Below are positions 4,787-14,300 of a stretch of DNA of 15,447 nt, piece by piece. Source of the DNA: Clostridia bacterium (GTDB lineage Bacteria; Bacillota; Clostridia; UMGS1810); contig JAEDEG010000059.1 in the NCBI GenBank assembly GCA_016293435.1, positions 1 to 15,447 of the forward strand, in the 5' to 3' direction. The translations under genes and the position numbers were made by a program. The stretch's first letter is position 1; every line of letters starts with the position of its first letter. The notes beneath the pieces were generated by a model. That model worked only from the letters and a program-made list of their open reading frames with translations, was not told the DNA's origin and did no database searches.

Positions 4787-7447
4787 TTACTGATAAATGA
4801 CAAATGTCTGCGAATTGCCGTTTCTTGTGTAGATAAACACTCTGGAAGCCGAATATCCGCCTGTATTCACAAATCCGATAACCGAGGAGGCGTTAGCCAT
4901 AGAGACCTTTTCTTCCTTTGAATCATAAAGCAGTATCTTGAAGCGTGACAAATTGTGCATTTCAAGATTGCTAAGCTCTTCAGCAAGATATGTTTTGCCG
5001 CTTTCAAGCGGGGTTGTGGTCGTCATACAGCTGGTTTTATCTGTCTGATAGGCATATGCGGCCTCTACCCTATATGTTGCATACAAGCTGTCATTGGGAT
5101 TGCTTCCATTCATTTTATTCTGCTTATATGAATATACCAGTTCACAAGCCGTGACAGAATCACCAGGACCAACAGTTAATTTGAGTATATCACCGCCGCT
5201 CGGCAAATATGAAGCTCCGTCAAGGGTAATGTCATCAAATACCGAATCCTCACGTGTCTGATACCGATACCTGGAGGTTCCCGTATAACAGTTCAAAATA
5301 TAACACGGATCTCCCTCTGCGTTCAAAGCCCGCGATACGCTTTCTACAACAGTGACAGCCGTATCATACGGCACACCGCTGCCTACGTTGTCAACGTATG
5401 TTACAATAGCTTCTGCCGACAACGAATCCGGAATTGTTTTGTATGCACGCAATGCATATTTGGTGTCATTGGACATATAGTTAGATGTATTCAGAACTCT
5501 ATAGTCACTGTCCGCTGCCGATTGTGGGTCTGTTGGCACACAAAAGATATATGTTGCGCCTGTAAGTGCTATTTTTCCACCCAAAATCATATTGTCCCTT
5601 TTATAAACTAAGGTTTCTGCCTCAACGGGCGGATTGTCTCCCGTATAACCATCATAGTATTTATACAGGGTCGACTCCGATTCATTTTCTCCCAAATTTA
5701 CACTATTCCCACTATCATCCGTAGTGTATGCCGTATCGATATTTGAAACAGCTCCGGCTTCATTCATGCAATACCGTATCATCTGGGGCTTGAGCGACAA
5801 AAATACATTCGCACTTTTCTCCGTTTGGTAGCTTTTTCCGTCAAGCTTAACCCTGTCTGCAAGATCAGATACTTTGATTGTTCCGTTACAATCCAAATAC
5901 TTTATTTGCAAGCTGCGGCTAATCCCTGTTCCCGACTTTGCGGCCATAAAATATGCATATCTTTCGCCGGAATTTGCCGCTGTGTTTACGGCTGCAATTT
6001 TACCTTCAATATCCGGATAAAGAATGACATATTTACCGACTGCAAGTTCTTTAATTTGATTTTTCCTGCAGTCCTCGGTAAGTGTGTAACCCTTGCCATC
6101 CACAGTAACAATGCACTCGTTTGCATTTGTTTCTATGCTTTCGATCAATCCGTCTGCCGATTCCGGTATATATACAGCGCGTATAACTTCGCCGTCTTTG
6201 CTTTCCGCAATTGACAATATGTCCCATTCGGCCAGCTCAATTGCATATGCCGGTGAGCCATCTGCCGAAACAAAGCTCAGCCCATCATTATTTGACAACG
6301 ACAGCGGTTTTTCTCCGTATTTAAAGTAAACATCTTCATTTAACCTATCTACGGTATCTACAACAGCGTTGCGATATGACGTTACAGATACAACCTCAAA
6401 GCTTCCGTCATCATTGTTGTCAATCAGCGTAATGCTGCCATTTGTAATTGAGAAGTCCTCTGCCGAAGCTTTTGTGAGAAGTCTGTTGTTATAAACAACC
6501 TCCACAGCGGAAAGGTGAAAAGACTTTGACTCTATGTCATTGTCTTCATCATAGTATTCTATCTTTCCATTGCTATAGCCTATAACATCGGCTGCATCAA
6601 TCGTAATAATTCGATTCTCTTTGGGAAAGCAGCAAATAATCTCTCTTAAATTAGAGCCTTTTTTCTGCTTGTAATATGCCTCTACATTAAAGCCCAGCAA
6701 ATTCTTTATCTCATCCGATTCGGTTTGAAGGGTATCGTTTCCAATCTGCACTCTGCCCTCTGAGATATGACCGGTTTTGTGCAGATAGGTATATTCATTT
6801 GCGCTTATGACACCCTCTGAATGATAGATGTCCAAATAAGTGCTGAGCAAGGTTTCGCTGCTAAACTCATAGCCAACTGCTTGAGTGCCGATAAAGCTTG
6901 TGACAACCATTTTTGCATTGCCGGCATTAAGTAAGAGAGCAGCGGCATTTTCAACCGTGCAATCCGATGTATCGCTTGCCTCCGAATAGCTGCAAATATC
7001 GGCTTCGGCACACGCACTCGCCGCGGATTTTCCAAGCTTAATCAATTCGCCAAATCCAACGCACTTTGCCAGCAGCTGTGCCGCATGCATACGGCTGATT
7101 GGTTCTGTTGAACGAACAGTCCCATCTCCATATCCGCTAAGCAGCCCCATTTCATATGCCGAACTGATTGCTCTGCTATAATCTTCTCTTTCTGGTAAAT
7201 CGGTAAACGGTGCAGACACCCGCGGAGCAGGATTAGCAAACAGTTGCATCATGCCATATACAAATTCGCCGCGTGAAATTGCCTCGTTTGCTCTTTGTGC
7301 AGCCATTGAGTCCATCAATCCCAGCGAAATCGCTGCCTGAATATTTGAATATTCCTCATGCGTTGCTTGCTTCATTCCATATACATGGTTCACAGGTAGG
7401 ATGCATAAACAGCTTATCAACAGTGCAATTATTTTTTTCATCTGCAT
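4787..7447 (-). CDS. SLH-domain surface protein with long unknown region
   Basis: An 886-residue exported protein, last in the operon. After the signal peptide (MKKIIALLISCLCILPVNHVYG), residues 35-132 hold two SLH repeats; the second is clear: FTDLPEREDYSRAISSAYEM, GLLSGYGDG, then EPISRMHAAQLLAKCVGF. Residues 133-185 look like a worn third repeat. SLH domains bind secondary cell-wall polymer, so the protein is held at the wall by its N-terminus. Residues 210-886 are beta-rich, with no family I recognise and no catalytic motif; the string TLIDNNDDGSFEVVSV near 340 is the only repeat-like landmark. Two in-frame ATGs (7447 and 7441) are possible: AGGAGGTGA ends 1 base before the first and 7 before the second, and the second starts the typical MKK. 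There is one base between the upstream stop and the first ATG, so translation is coupled. Its role in handling polysaccharide is inferred from context. Confidence 0.95.
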   Translation of the reverse strand: MQMKKIIALLISCLCILPVNHVYGMKQATHEEYSNIQAAISLGLMDSMAAQRANEAISRGEFVYGMMQLFANPAPRVSAPFTDLPEREDYSRAISSAYEMGLLSGYGDGTVRSTEPISRMHAAQLLAKCVGFGELIKLGKSAASACAEADICSYSEASDTSDCTVENAAALLLNAGNAKMVVTSFIGTQAVGYEFSSETLLSTYLDIYHSEGVISANEYTYLHKTGHISEGRVQIGNDTLQTESDEIKNLLGFNVEAYYKQKKGSNLREIICCFPKENRIITIDAADVIGYSNGKIEYYDEDNDIESKSFHLSAVEVVYNNRLLTKASAEDFSITNGSITLIDNNDDGSFEVVSVTSYRNAVVDTVDRLNEDVYFKYGEKPLSLSNNDGLSFVSADGSPAYAIELAEWDILSIAESKDGEVIRAVYIPESADGLIESIETNANECIVTVDGKGYTLTEDCRKNQIKELAVGKYVILYPDIEGKIAAVNTAANSGERYAYFMAAKSGTGISRSLQIKYLDCNGTIKVSDLADRVKLDGKSYQTEKSANVFLSLKPQMIRYCMNEAGAVSNIDTAYTTDDSGNSVNLGENESESTLYKYYDGYTGDNPPVEAETLVYKRDNMILGGKIALTGATYIFCVPTDPQSAADSDYRVLNTSNYMSNDTKYALRAYKTIPDSLSAEAIVTYVDNVGSGVPYDTAVTVVESVSRALNAEGDPCYILNCYTGTSRYRYQTREDSVFDDITLDGASYLPSGGDILKLTVGPGDSVTACELVYSYKQNKMNGSNPNDSLYATYRVEAAYAYQTDKTSCMTTTTPLESGKTYLAEELSNLEMHNLSRFKILLYDSKEEKVSMANASSVIGFVNTGGYSASRVFIYTRNGNSQTFVIYQ

Positions 7448-7448
7448 G

Positions 7449-7457
7449 TCACCTCCT
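7449..7457 (-). promoter_or_regulatory. ribosome site inside the upstream gene's last codons
   Basis: AGGAGGTGA is a full match to the 16S 3' end. It also encodes the Arg-Arg-stop of the preceding SLH protein, so ribosomes ending that gene are placed to start the next one, 1 or 7 bases further on. Confidence 0.85.
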
Positions 7458-9167
7458 ATTTCTCATCTCAAAAACGGCCTTTGCTGCCTGTGCACGGCTC
7501 ACCTCTGCTAACGGGGCAAATTCGGCTTCGCCAATCCCCACCATAATGCCCTGTTCTGTAACATAACTAACCGCGTCTGCAGCCCAATCACTGATGCTTG
7601 ATGCATCTGTATACGAAAGGCTCTTCCTTGGCGGTATATTTCCGCCTGTTGCACAGCGTGCAAGAATTGCTGCCATTTCTTGACGAGAAATTGCTCTGCC
7701 TACGCCAAAGCTTCCATCATTTAAGCCTAAAATGAGATTGCTTTGTTGTGCACTTGCAAGATATGGATAATACCATGCCGTATCATCTGCATCGGTAAAT
7801 GTTGTTTTGGCTTTTTCATCAAAACAGCCCAAAGCCATAACCATCAGCTTTACAAATTCCTCCCTTGTCAGCTTATCCATAGGAGCAAAATGCTTTTCAT
7901 CTCTGCCGGAAACGATTCCGGCTTTCCAAAGCTCAGTCACGGCTTCTTTCGCCCATTTTGCATCTTCCATATCCACAAAAAGCGGTTCCTTATCCTCAGT
8001 AACCTCCGGCAGTGGAGAAGTGGGGCTGCTCGGTGCGATTGTGCCTACAGGTTTGCCGGTTTTATTGCTGCCTCCGCCGGTGCCGCTTCCGCCTTCTTCG
8101 TTAGAGACATTTACATTGCACACCGCCTTTGTCAACTCGGCAATACTTTTGTAACGTGAAGAGGCTAAGTTGATTTTTAAGCTGATTTCCAATTGCTTTG
8201 CCTGACTTTTTTTCAAAAAGTTCGAAAGCTCCTCCCGATCCAAACGGTCGGAAGCAATCAAAATCTCACGCACAGAGTATTTGCTGTCATTGTTATGGCA
8301 AGCGTACAACACTGTCAAATCCCAAAAATCCTCCACAAATTCGCGAATTGTGCTATATTCGTTCTTTTTCTTAAGGAATTCCGCAATCATCATGTCCTTT
8401 TGAGCCGAGCACATCTGTCCGTCATCAAAAATCCCGCTGCCGAAATACAAATCATATGAATTGCTTTCATCAATACCATAATCCTTGCAGTATGAAAGAA
8501 ACGAATCAAAACCTTCCTTGTTCTCAACCGCTTGCAGTTTGGCAAAGCATATTTGATCAAAAAAGCTGTCTATCACCTGCTGCAAATCGGCAAATCCTCC
8601 GATTTTTTCCTTATAAGTCAGCATCATATCCCAAAAAAACTTTTGTTCTTGTTCATTAAGCTTGTCATACTGCGCTTTGGTTTGTTCGGCAACATATGCA
8701 TTTGACAAAACACTTTCCCTAAGTGCCTCTGCCGTAGCTGACTCATTTATATCTATAATTGCTCGGCTGCTGTAGTAAAACACCTGCTTTTTCCCAAATC
8801 GAACCCGAATCTCCGGGAGATTTTCTTCATCATAACCCTGCACAACAACCTCATACGAACCGTCATTATTCAGAGCTACCGTATCAAGGAAGCTCAGATA
8901 ATTCAATATACTGTCCTCTTCATTTTCAGCGTCATATTCATCTACGCATGGAACAGATGGGTCCTGCGTCACTTCCCTTCTCCATGCCACACCGTCCTTT
9001 AATACCTCCAATGTTATCAAGCCCGAATCATTGTTTATTCCGGACCCGCTAATCGTCAATGTTTTTGCAGCGGCATCAATCGCAACCGTATCAATCGGTG
9101 CGGCTTTGGCAAAAATCGACACACTTAGAAGCAGCATTACGGAAGCATAAAAAAGCACTTTTTTCAA
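7449..9167 (-). CDS. surface protein with three C-terminal SLH repeats
   Basis: A 572-residue exported protein, third in the operon. I chose the TTG at 9167 (MKKVLFYASVMLLL) because GAGGTG lies 8 bases upstream; the longer reading from the GTG at 9176 would overlap that ribosome site. Residues 1-23 are a signal peptide. Residues 24-125 are beta-rich and Ig-like; 135-345 are charged, mostly helical and unknown. A Gly/Ser and Pro/Thr linker (GGSGTGGGSNKTG) covers about 360-390. Three SLH repeats follow at about 397-456, 457-518 and 519-572, seen in WAKEAVTELWKAGIVSGRDE, AISRQEMAAILAR and DWAADAVSYVTEQGIMVG. Three repeats are the usual set for binding secondary cell-wall polymer, so this is probably a stable surface anchor for the operon's system. 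The stop codon overlaps the next gene's ribosome site. Confidence 0.95.
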   Translation of the reverse strand: MKKVLFYASVMLLLSVSIFAKAAPIDTVAIDAAAKTLTISGSGINNDSGLITLEVLKDGVAWRREVTQDPSVPCVDEYDAENEEDSILNYLSFLDTVALNNDGSYEVVVQGYDEENLPEIRVRFGKKQVFYYSSRAIIDINESATAEALRESVLSNAYVAEQTKAQYDKLNEQEQKFFWDMMLTYKEKIGGFADLQQVIDSFFDQICFAKLQAVENKEGFDSFLSYCKDYGIDESNSYDLYFGSGIFDDGQMCSAQKDMMIAEFLKKKNEYSTIREFVEDFWDLTVLYACHNNDSKYSVREILIASDRLDREELSNFLKKSQAKQLEISLKINLASSRYKSIAELTKAVCNVNVSNEEGGSGTGGGSNKTGKPVGTIAPSSPTSPLPEVTEDKEPLFVDMEDAKWAKEAVTELWKAGIVSGRDEKHFAPMDKLTREEFVKLMVMALGCFDEKAKTTFTDADDTAWYYPYLASAQQSNLILGLNDGSFGVGRAISRQEMAAILARCATGGNIPPRKSLSYTDASSISDWAADAVSYVTEQGIMVGIGEAEFAPLAEVSRAQAAKAVFEMRNRR

Positions 9168-9173
9168 ATTCAG

Positions 9174-9179
9174 CACCTC
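9174..9179 (-). promoter_or_regulatory. ribosome site that fixes a TTG start
   Basis: GAGGTG lies 8 bases before TTG-AAA-AAA. It overlaps the upstream in-frame GTG (9176-9174), which makes that GTG an unlikely start. Confidence 0.6.
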
Positions 9180-9208
9180 TCTTTATCATAAACTTTCTTT
9201 ATTATCAA

Positions 9209-9234
9209 TCCCGGCATTAAATATAACACCGGGA
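9209..9234 (-). other. hairpin between the second and third operon genes
   Basis: TCCCGG (9209-9214) and CCGGGA (9229-9234) form a 6-bp GC-rich stem with a 14-base AT loop, 16 bases after the stop of the beta-sandwich gene. No T-run follows on the minus strand, so full termination is unlikely. It may protect or divide the transcript and so lower expression of the SLH genes relative to the secreted ones. Confidence 0.45.
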
Positions 9235-9250
9235 CTGAAGTGAAATTGAT

Positions 9251-11299
9251 TTAGTTTTTAAAATCGCCGACTGTTGAATATGGTATCAATGTATTGTAAT
9301 CGCTCCATACAAATGCTCGCAGCATAGCTGCACCGGAATATGCAGAAACATCCATCGTAATAGTCGAGTTTTCTCCTCTTTTTGCCAAACCAACTTTATT
9401 TATTACATCGATAAGCTTACCCGATGCATCATATACGCCAATCACAAGCATAGCTTTTTTTCCGTTGACATACGGAGCATCGACTGTTGTGCTGACGATA
9501 TTGCCTGCCTTTGTCGGCTCTGTTGCAGTTATTGAATCCTGCGTTGTGTTAAAGCTTACGCTTACGGGTACAACGAGACTGTCGCCTCTTAGGGTCTTTA
9601 TACCGCTTACCGTTACAACATATGCAGCTCCGGGTTCCAAATCCATAAGATTTACGAACAGTTTATTTGCTTCTGTGCTTAAGCTGTATGGAATTTGGAC
9701 AGGTGCACCGTTTTCGGTAATTTCTACGCTTACGCTCGGCTCTGTGCCCGCACTGCCGATATTTTGTTCCTGATTCAATGTTTCACTGCAAGTGATTACC
9801 ACACTTTCGTCAAGTGAAGCGTCAGTATCGTTATCCCAGCCGATACCTGCAGATTCTATCGATGCTGCGGCAGGCATTGTTTCCCACGAAAAATCATCGA
9901 TATACAAGTCGCAGGCCGGGGAGGATGAATAACCCTTAGCGGAGAAGAAGGGGCCTACAAATACATCATATGAACTCAAAGATACATTCGAGGTGTACTG
10001 CTTACCCTCTTCGTCTGTGACAGATGCTATGCAAATCTTAGCATTTGCATCATATATTACTTCACAATCATACAGCTTATTGGCTTTTGCGGTGAAAAGC
10101 TTATTGGTAAATGTGCCCGATGCTGTTGCAAGCTTTACCTGACCGTTGTACATACGGATCATTTCGTATTCCTTGCCGCCATAAAATCTCACGCCGAAAT
10201 AGCGAAGAGCTTCATCGGTACTGATGCCCATTTTAAAGCGAATAACATGTGTACGGTTTGTGGTTTCACCATCATTACCAAATGCCATCTTTCTTAATAC
10301 ATTTTGAGTATTGTTGCCGGCTGAGGTGGTTAATACACATTCCAAATCTCCGTCGCCGTCAACATCTCTGTTTTCAACAGATGCTTTTCCTGTACCACCG
10401 TTTTGAATCAGCCAGTAATAACGGCTGTCGAGAGTTGTATTGCTCGATGCCTGTATACCGTCTATTGCATGATTGGCGGCAGTGCTCCATGTGCGGTACC
10501 AATCATCAACGGAGCTTGTGTCAAAATTGTTTGATGCTGTCACGCGCATTGTTCCATCATCTGTATCCTGCATTAAGTCGGTCAGATAAACCTTGGCTTC
10601 CTTTGCGCTTTTGCCCAAATACTGCCATGCAATCCAGAAGCTTGATGTACAAGAATATGCACTGCTGTTTTGCGGACTGATGAGCTTGTCATAAAAACGC
10701 TCAAATTCTGTCCACTGTGTTTCGCCTTGCTCGCGGATTTTAAAATATCCCCAGTTTGATGTCAAATCAACTCTCACGTCAATATCATACCATGTATTTA
10801 AGCTGTAATCATAGGAGTCTTGGTTGAAAAGTCTGATTTTAGAATTTTTGAAAGTAACAATTCCTACCGACTCAGCTTTGGGTTCACGGAAGGTCAGTGA
10901 AAACGGATCCGTGTCATTTCCGGTTATTTTAATGCTAAAGGATATGTGTGCTTTCTTAAAAGTGTTTGACTGGTCATTGTAGGTTTGCGGTTGAATATAA
11001 GAGGCATCTCCGTTTACACCGTGAGCCAGCTCCAGTGCTGTTTTTCCGTCTTCGACTACACCCTTGACTGTGTTATAAGCGTTGGTATTACTGTGGTGCT
11101 TAAACAAGTAACCGCCGTTATCAAAGGCAGAATCCAGTGCACCGTTGGATGTGGTCTTAAATCCGCTGAAATCATATACCGTATCAGAGAATTTGTTGAA
11201 ACAACCAACCGTTTCTGCGCCGAATACCACATACATGGAACTCAAGCAGAGAATTAGTGCCAAGGTAATACTCAGCACACGTTTTGACATTTTTTTCAT
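9251..11299 (-). CDS. secreted multi-domain beta-sandwich protein, probably carbohydrate-binding
   Basis: A 682-residue exported protein, second in the operon. The ATG at 11299 is preferred: AGGAGG lies 7 bases before it, whereas the ATG at 11323 would place that ribosome site inside the gene. Residues 1-28 are a signal peptide (MKKMSKRVLSITLALILC). Residues 29-245 and 255-475 are two LamG/concanavalin-like sandwiches, each ending in the usual metal- or sugar-site strand (KVYLTDLMQD; CDLYIDDFSWE). Residues 478-590 are an SbsA-like Ig domain (VITCSETLNQ ... YVVTVSGIKTLRG). Residues 595-682 are a small beta domain of a type found at the C-terminus of clostridial polysaccharide-degrading proteins (MLVIGVYDASGKLIDV). 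No catalytic motif is visible, so binding or presenting the lyase substrate is the likely role. There is no SLH or sortase signal; it may be free, or bound through partners. Confidence 0.93.
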   Translation of the reverse strand: MKKMSKRVLSITLALILCLSSMYVVFGAETVGCFNKFSDTVYDFSGFKTTSNGALDSAFDNGGYLFKHHSNTNAYNTVKGVVEDGKTALELAHGVNGDASYIQPQTYNDQSNTFKKAHISFSIKITGNDTDPFSLTFREPKAESVGIVTFKNSKIRLFNQDSYDYSLNTWYDIDVRVDLTSNWGYFKIREQGETQWTEFERFYDKLISPQNSSAYSCTSSFWIAWQYLGKSAKEAKVYLTDLMQDTDDGTMRVTASNNFDTSSVDDWYRTWSTAANHAIDGIQASSNTTLDSRYYWLIQNGGTGKASVENRDVDGDGDLECVLTTSAGNNTQNVLRKMAFGNDGETTNRTHVIRFKMGISTDEALRYFGVRFYGGKEYEMIRMYNGQVKLATASGTFTNKLFTAKANKLYDCEVIYDANAKICIASVTDEEGKQYTSNVSLSSYDVFVGPFFSAKGYSSSPACDLYIDDFSWETMPAAASIESAGIGWDNDTDASLDESVVITCSETLNQEQNIGSAGTEPSVSVEITENGAPVQIPYSLSTEANKLFVNLMDLEPGAAYVVTVSGIKTLRGDSLVVPVSVSFNTTQDSITATEPTKAGNIVSTTVDAPYVNGKKAMLVIGVYDASGKLIDVINKVGLAKRGENSTITMDVSAYSGAAMLRAFVWSDYNTLIPYSTVGDFKN

Positions 11300-11306
11300 C
11301 TTAATT

Positions 11307-11312
11307 CCTCCT
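11307..11312 (-). promoter_or_regulatory. ribosome site that fixes the start at 11299
   Basis: AGGAGG ends 7 bases before the ATG of MKKMSKR. It argues against the longer reading that starts with MIHLGG at 11323. Confidence 0.85.
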
Positions 11313-11359
11313 AAGTGTATCATATTTTAATTTTTAATTACACTCTTTTTTTGTTTGCC

Positions 11360-14300
11360 CTACTCGGCAAATATTTTACATTCGGTAATACTGTTCCATT
11401 CTTTTGTATTACCGTTGTAGCCATAGCAATATATGCGGACATATCGCGCCGAGGCTCCAAGCACCTCATGTGTTTCCAATTGAGTTGTCGGCAGTGAGTC
11501 GCCTTCAAACACCCTGGTGTAGCTTGTGCCGTTTTCGCTGATATCAATTGCGAACTGCGCTGTTCGCTTATCTCCATCCATAAAAGCAAGAGATACTGCA
11601 CTGAGATCGTAAACATCACCCAAGTCGTATTGAATCCAGCAAATGTCACTGCATGACCAACGTGTATCCAAATTGCCGTCTATGGTATTTTCGGGGCTGT
11701 TTTCCGGCTGAGGCACACCGCTTGCGCTAACTGATTTCGGACGTATTGCCTGCTTTCCATCAGGCACGCCAATATATGACGGCAGCTTAAAATTTATTTC
11801 ATAGCCTTTTTGCAGCGTATCGCCCTCACCCAAAGCACACACATAGGCTTTGCCCACTATAGAGTCGGGAAGTCGAATTTCAACTTGACCGTCAGCCTTT
11901 GCGGTAATCTGCGGATTCAATTCTGACTCTGAGCTGATTTCCATCTCATATTCATAAATTTCAGGATCAAATCCTGCCAGCGACACTCCGTTTATACTTA
12001 TCTCATTTAGCTGTGCATATGATGCGGGATAATCTCCGTCAGGTATACTCCACTGTGCAATAGGCACAAACTCACGGCTATAGCTGTCCGGGTCGTAGTC
12101 GCCGTTATAGCAGTTAAAGATAACGCTAAGATTCAGGCTGCTTACTTCGGTCATATGGATGGTGAGCTTTTGATAACCCTTGTTTTGATTTTGTCCATCC
12201 GGGTTCGGAGAGGTTGGCAGCGGTTTTGCGTCCATTACCGAAAATACTGCTCCGTCACCCTCGGCAATTTCTGCCAAAAGCGTCTTTCCGTGCAAAGTAA
12301 GGTATGCCTTTTTTCCATCCTCGCTCAGCTCAATTTGTGCCGGTGTGTGTGCAAACCAATACAGCTCCGACGGTTCTTTCATTACAATTTCATCCTGAAC
12401 TGTTACCGTTCTGCGATAGTTGTCTAACTTAACGCCGCGCCATGCACTTTGCACATATTCCGAATACAAACCGCTCAAGTCACTTGCCGCATACGCGCCC
12501 CTCGGCTTGGATACATATGTGTTAATTTCTGACCAGCCCGCAAAGGTCTGATCATATTTCTGACCGTTTGGATTGATAACAAGGGTGTTGTGACCCTCCG
12601 CTCTTGTACGATATGCATCACATTGGTAATTCGGGATGTTGTAGTTATCCTTTCCGAGATCCACGAAAAACTCTTCTCCCATTGCCTGCAATACAAATTC
12701 GCCGCCGTCAAGATGGTCATGGCTCAATCCGGCATATGCTTCGTCGGCATGAAATCCAACATACATTGCCTGATCATCCCAGCCGCTGCGCGCTGTAAAA
12801 ACACCTACTCCGCTAAGCATTGTATCCAATTCTCCCTGTGATTCTGCCACAGATGAAAACTCCGGATTATAGTACATTAGGTCATGTATGTTGCCCTCAC
12901 CTGCCAGGATACGTTTGATTCTGGGGAGTGCTGCGCTGTAGTCGCAATACTTTTCTGCATAAAACATCACATACGGCTCAATCAAAGTATCTGTGCCGTC
13001 ATTATCGTGATAAGCAAATTTTGCTGCCGGTCCGTTTATGGCGTATACAAAATCTGTAGTTCGTCTCATGCCCGGTGCTTCGGAATATCCAAAATCATTG
13101 CCCAAAGCTGTTTGGAAAGAGCCCATGTAATAAGAAAGATATTTACTTACATATCCCCAGTAGGTGATGCCCTCCTCATAACCGCCGTCGGGCGCAAACA
13201 TACTCAGCACCGGTTTAATATAGTCAAGGCTTTCACCCAAGACGCGCTCACATTTGGCACGCGCCTCCTCACCGAGGTCATCGGCCACAGCAAGAGAAGC
13301 TACCGAAACACCACCGCAGCAAACAATACGCCAGTTATCTGCGTAATCTCTAAGCCACATACTGGATCTGGAAAGAAGATTGCTCTGATCACTCTGGTGA
13401 ATGGTTCGTCCGTCAAAATCATCCAAAAGCATATCTACAGCTTTATTGACAATAGCATTTCGGAAAAGTGTTTTATCCTCTTCACTCAGCCAATTATACA
13501 GCCAATCATAACCGAAACCAATAGCACAAGCCATCTCTGCGGTATCTAAAAAGTGATACGGATGCCAGTCGGCAAAGGAACATGCAGAAATCATTTCCTG
13601 ACGGCAGCGTATTGCATATTTTTCTTCACCTGTTATATTATACACCGCCGCAAGTGAAGTGACTCGCGCCAATACACCTCTGCTGACCGGAAGCAGTCTA
13701 ACACCATCCGCAATTTTATAACTGAGCGGCTCGGTGTTCAAATAGCCGTCTGCCTCTGCCTTTACCGCAGCAAAGGCTGCTGTATAAACCTTTTCGTTAT
13801 TGGCAAGCCCGGCTTTGATGGTGTTTACCTTTTCTGCTGTTAAAATCAGGCGCGGATGAGCTTGTTTCGGGTTTTTTTGCTCTAACAGCTCCATGATTTG
13901 AGCACCTGTAACGTCGTCGTATATATATCGTTCCGAAACCTTGCGCAGCAGTGCCAAATCTTTTGTCCAATCGAGCTGGCGCGATCCGTAAACGATCATT
14001 CCCGACTCATCGCAGAGCAAAGGTAAATCAAACACGTCACACAGCTCATAGACAGGCGCAAAAACAATGCCGTCAATCATGCACACAGCCTCTGCCAATG
14101 CTATCTCATTGCCGTTTGCCGTGAGCTGCTTTGATCCGGGGAACATCTTAATCTGTGTTCCTCCATATGTAAGAGTCACACTGCTGTCAGATTCGTTCCA
14201 CTCTACCTTTCCGCCAATGCTTTCACCAAAAAATCGAATGGGAACCATTGCCTGCCCATTTTTCCAAAACGGCACAACACTGCGGTTTTGTGAAACATAA

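Noticed and set aside
11300..11323. Upstream start (MIHLGGIK) for the 682-aa protein
   Set aside because: The AGGAGG site would lie within these codons; the next ATG has ideal spacing and begins a normal signal peptide.
12884..13549. A 221-codon open frame on the plus strand
   Set aside because: It lies wholly antisense to the toroid region of the lyase, whose frame shows conserved family motifs; it has no ribosome site and no protein-like pattern.
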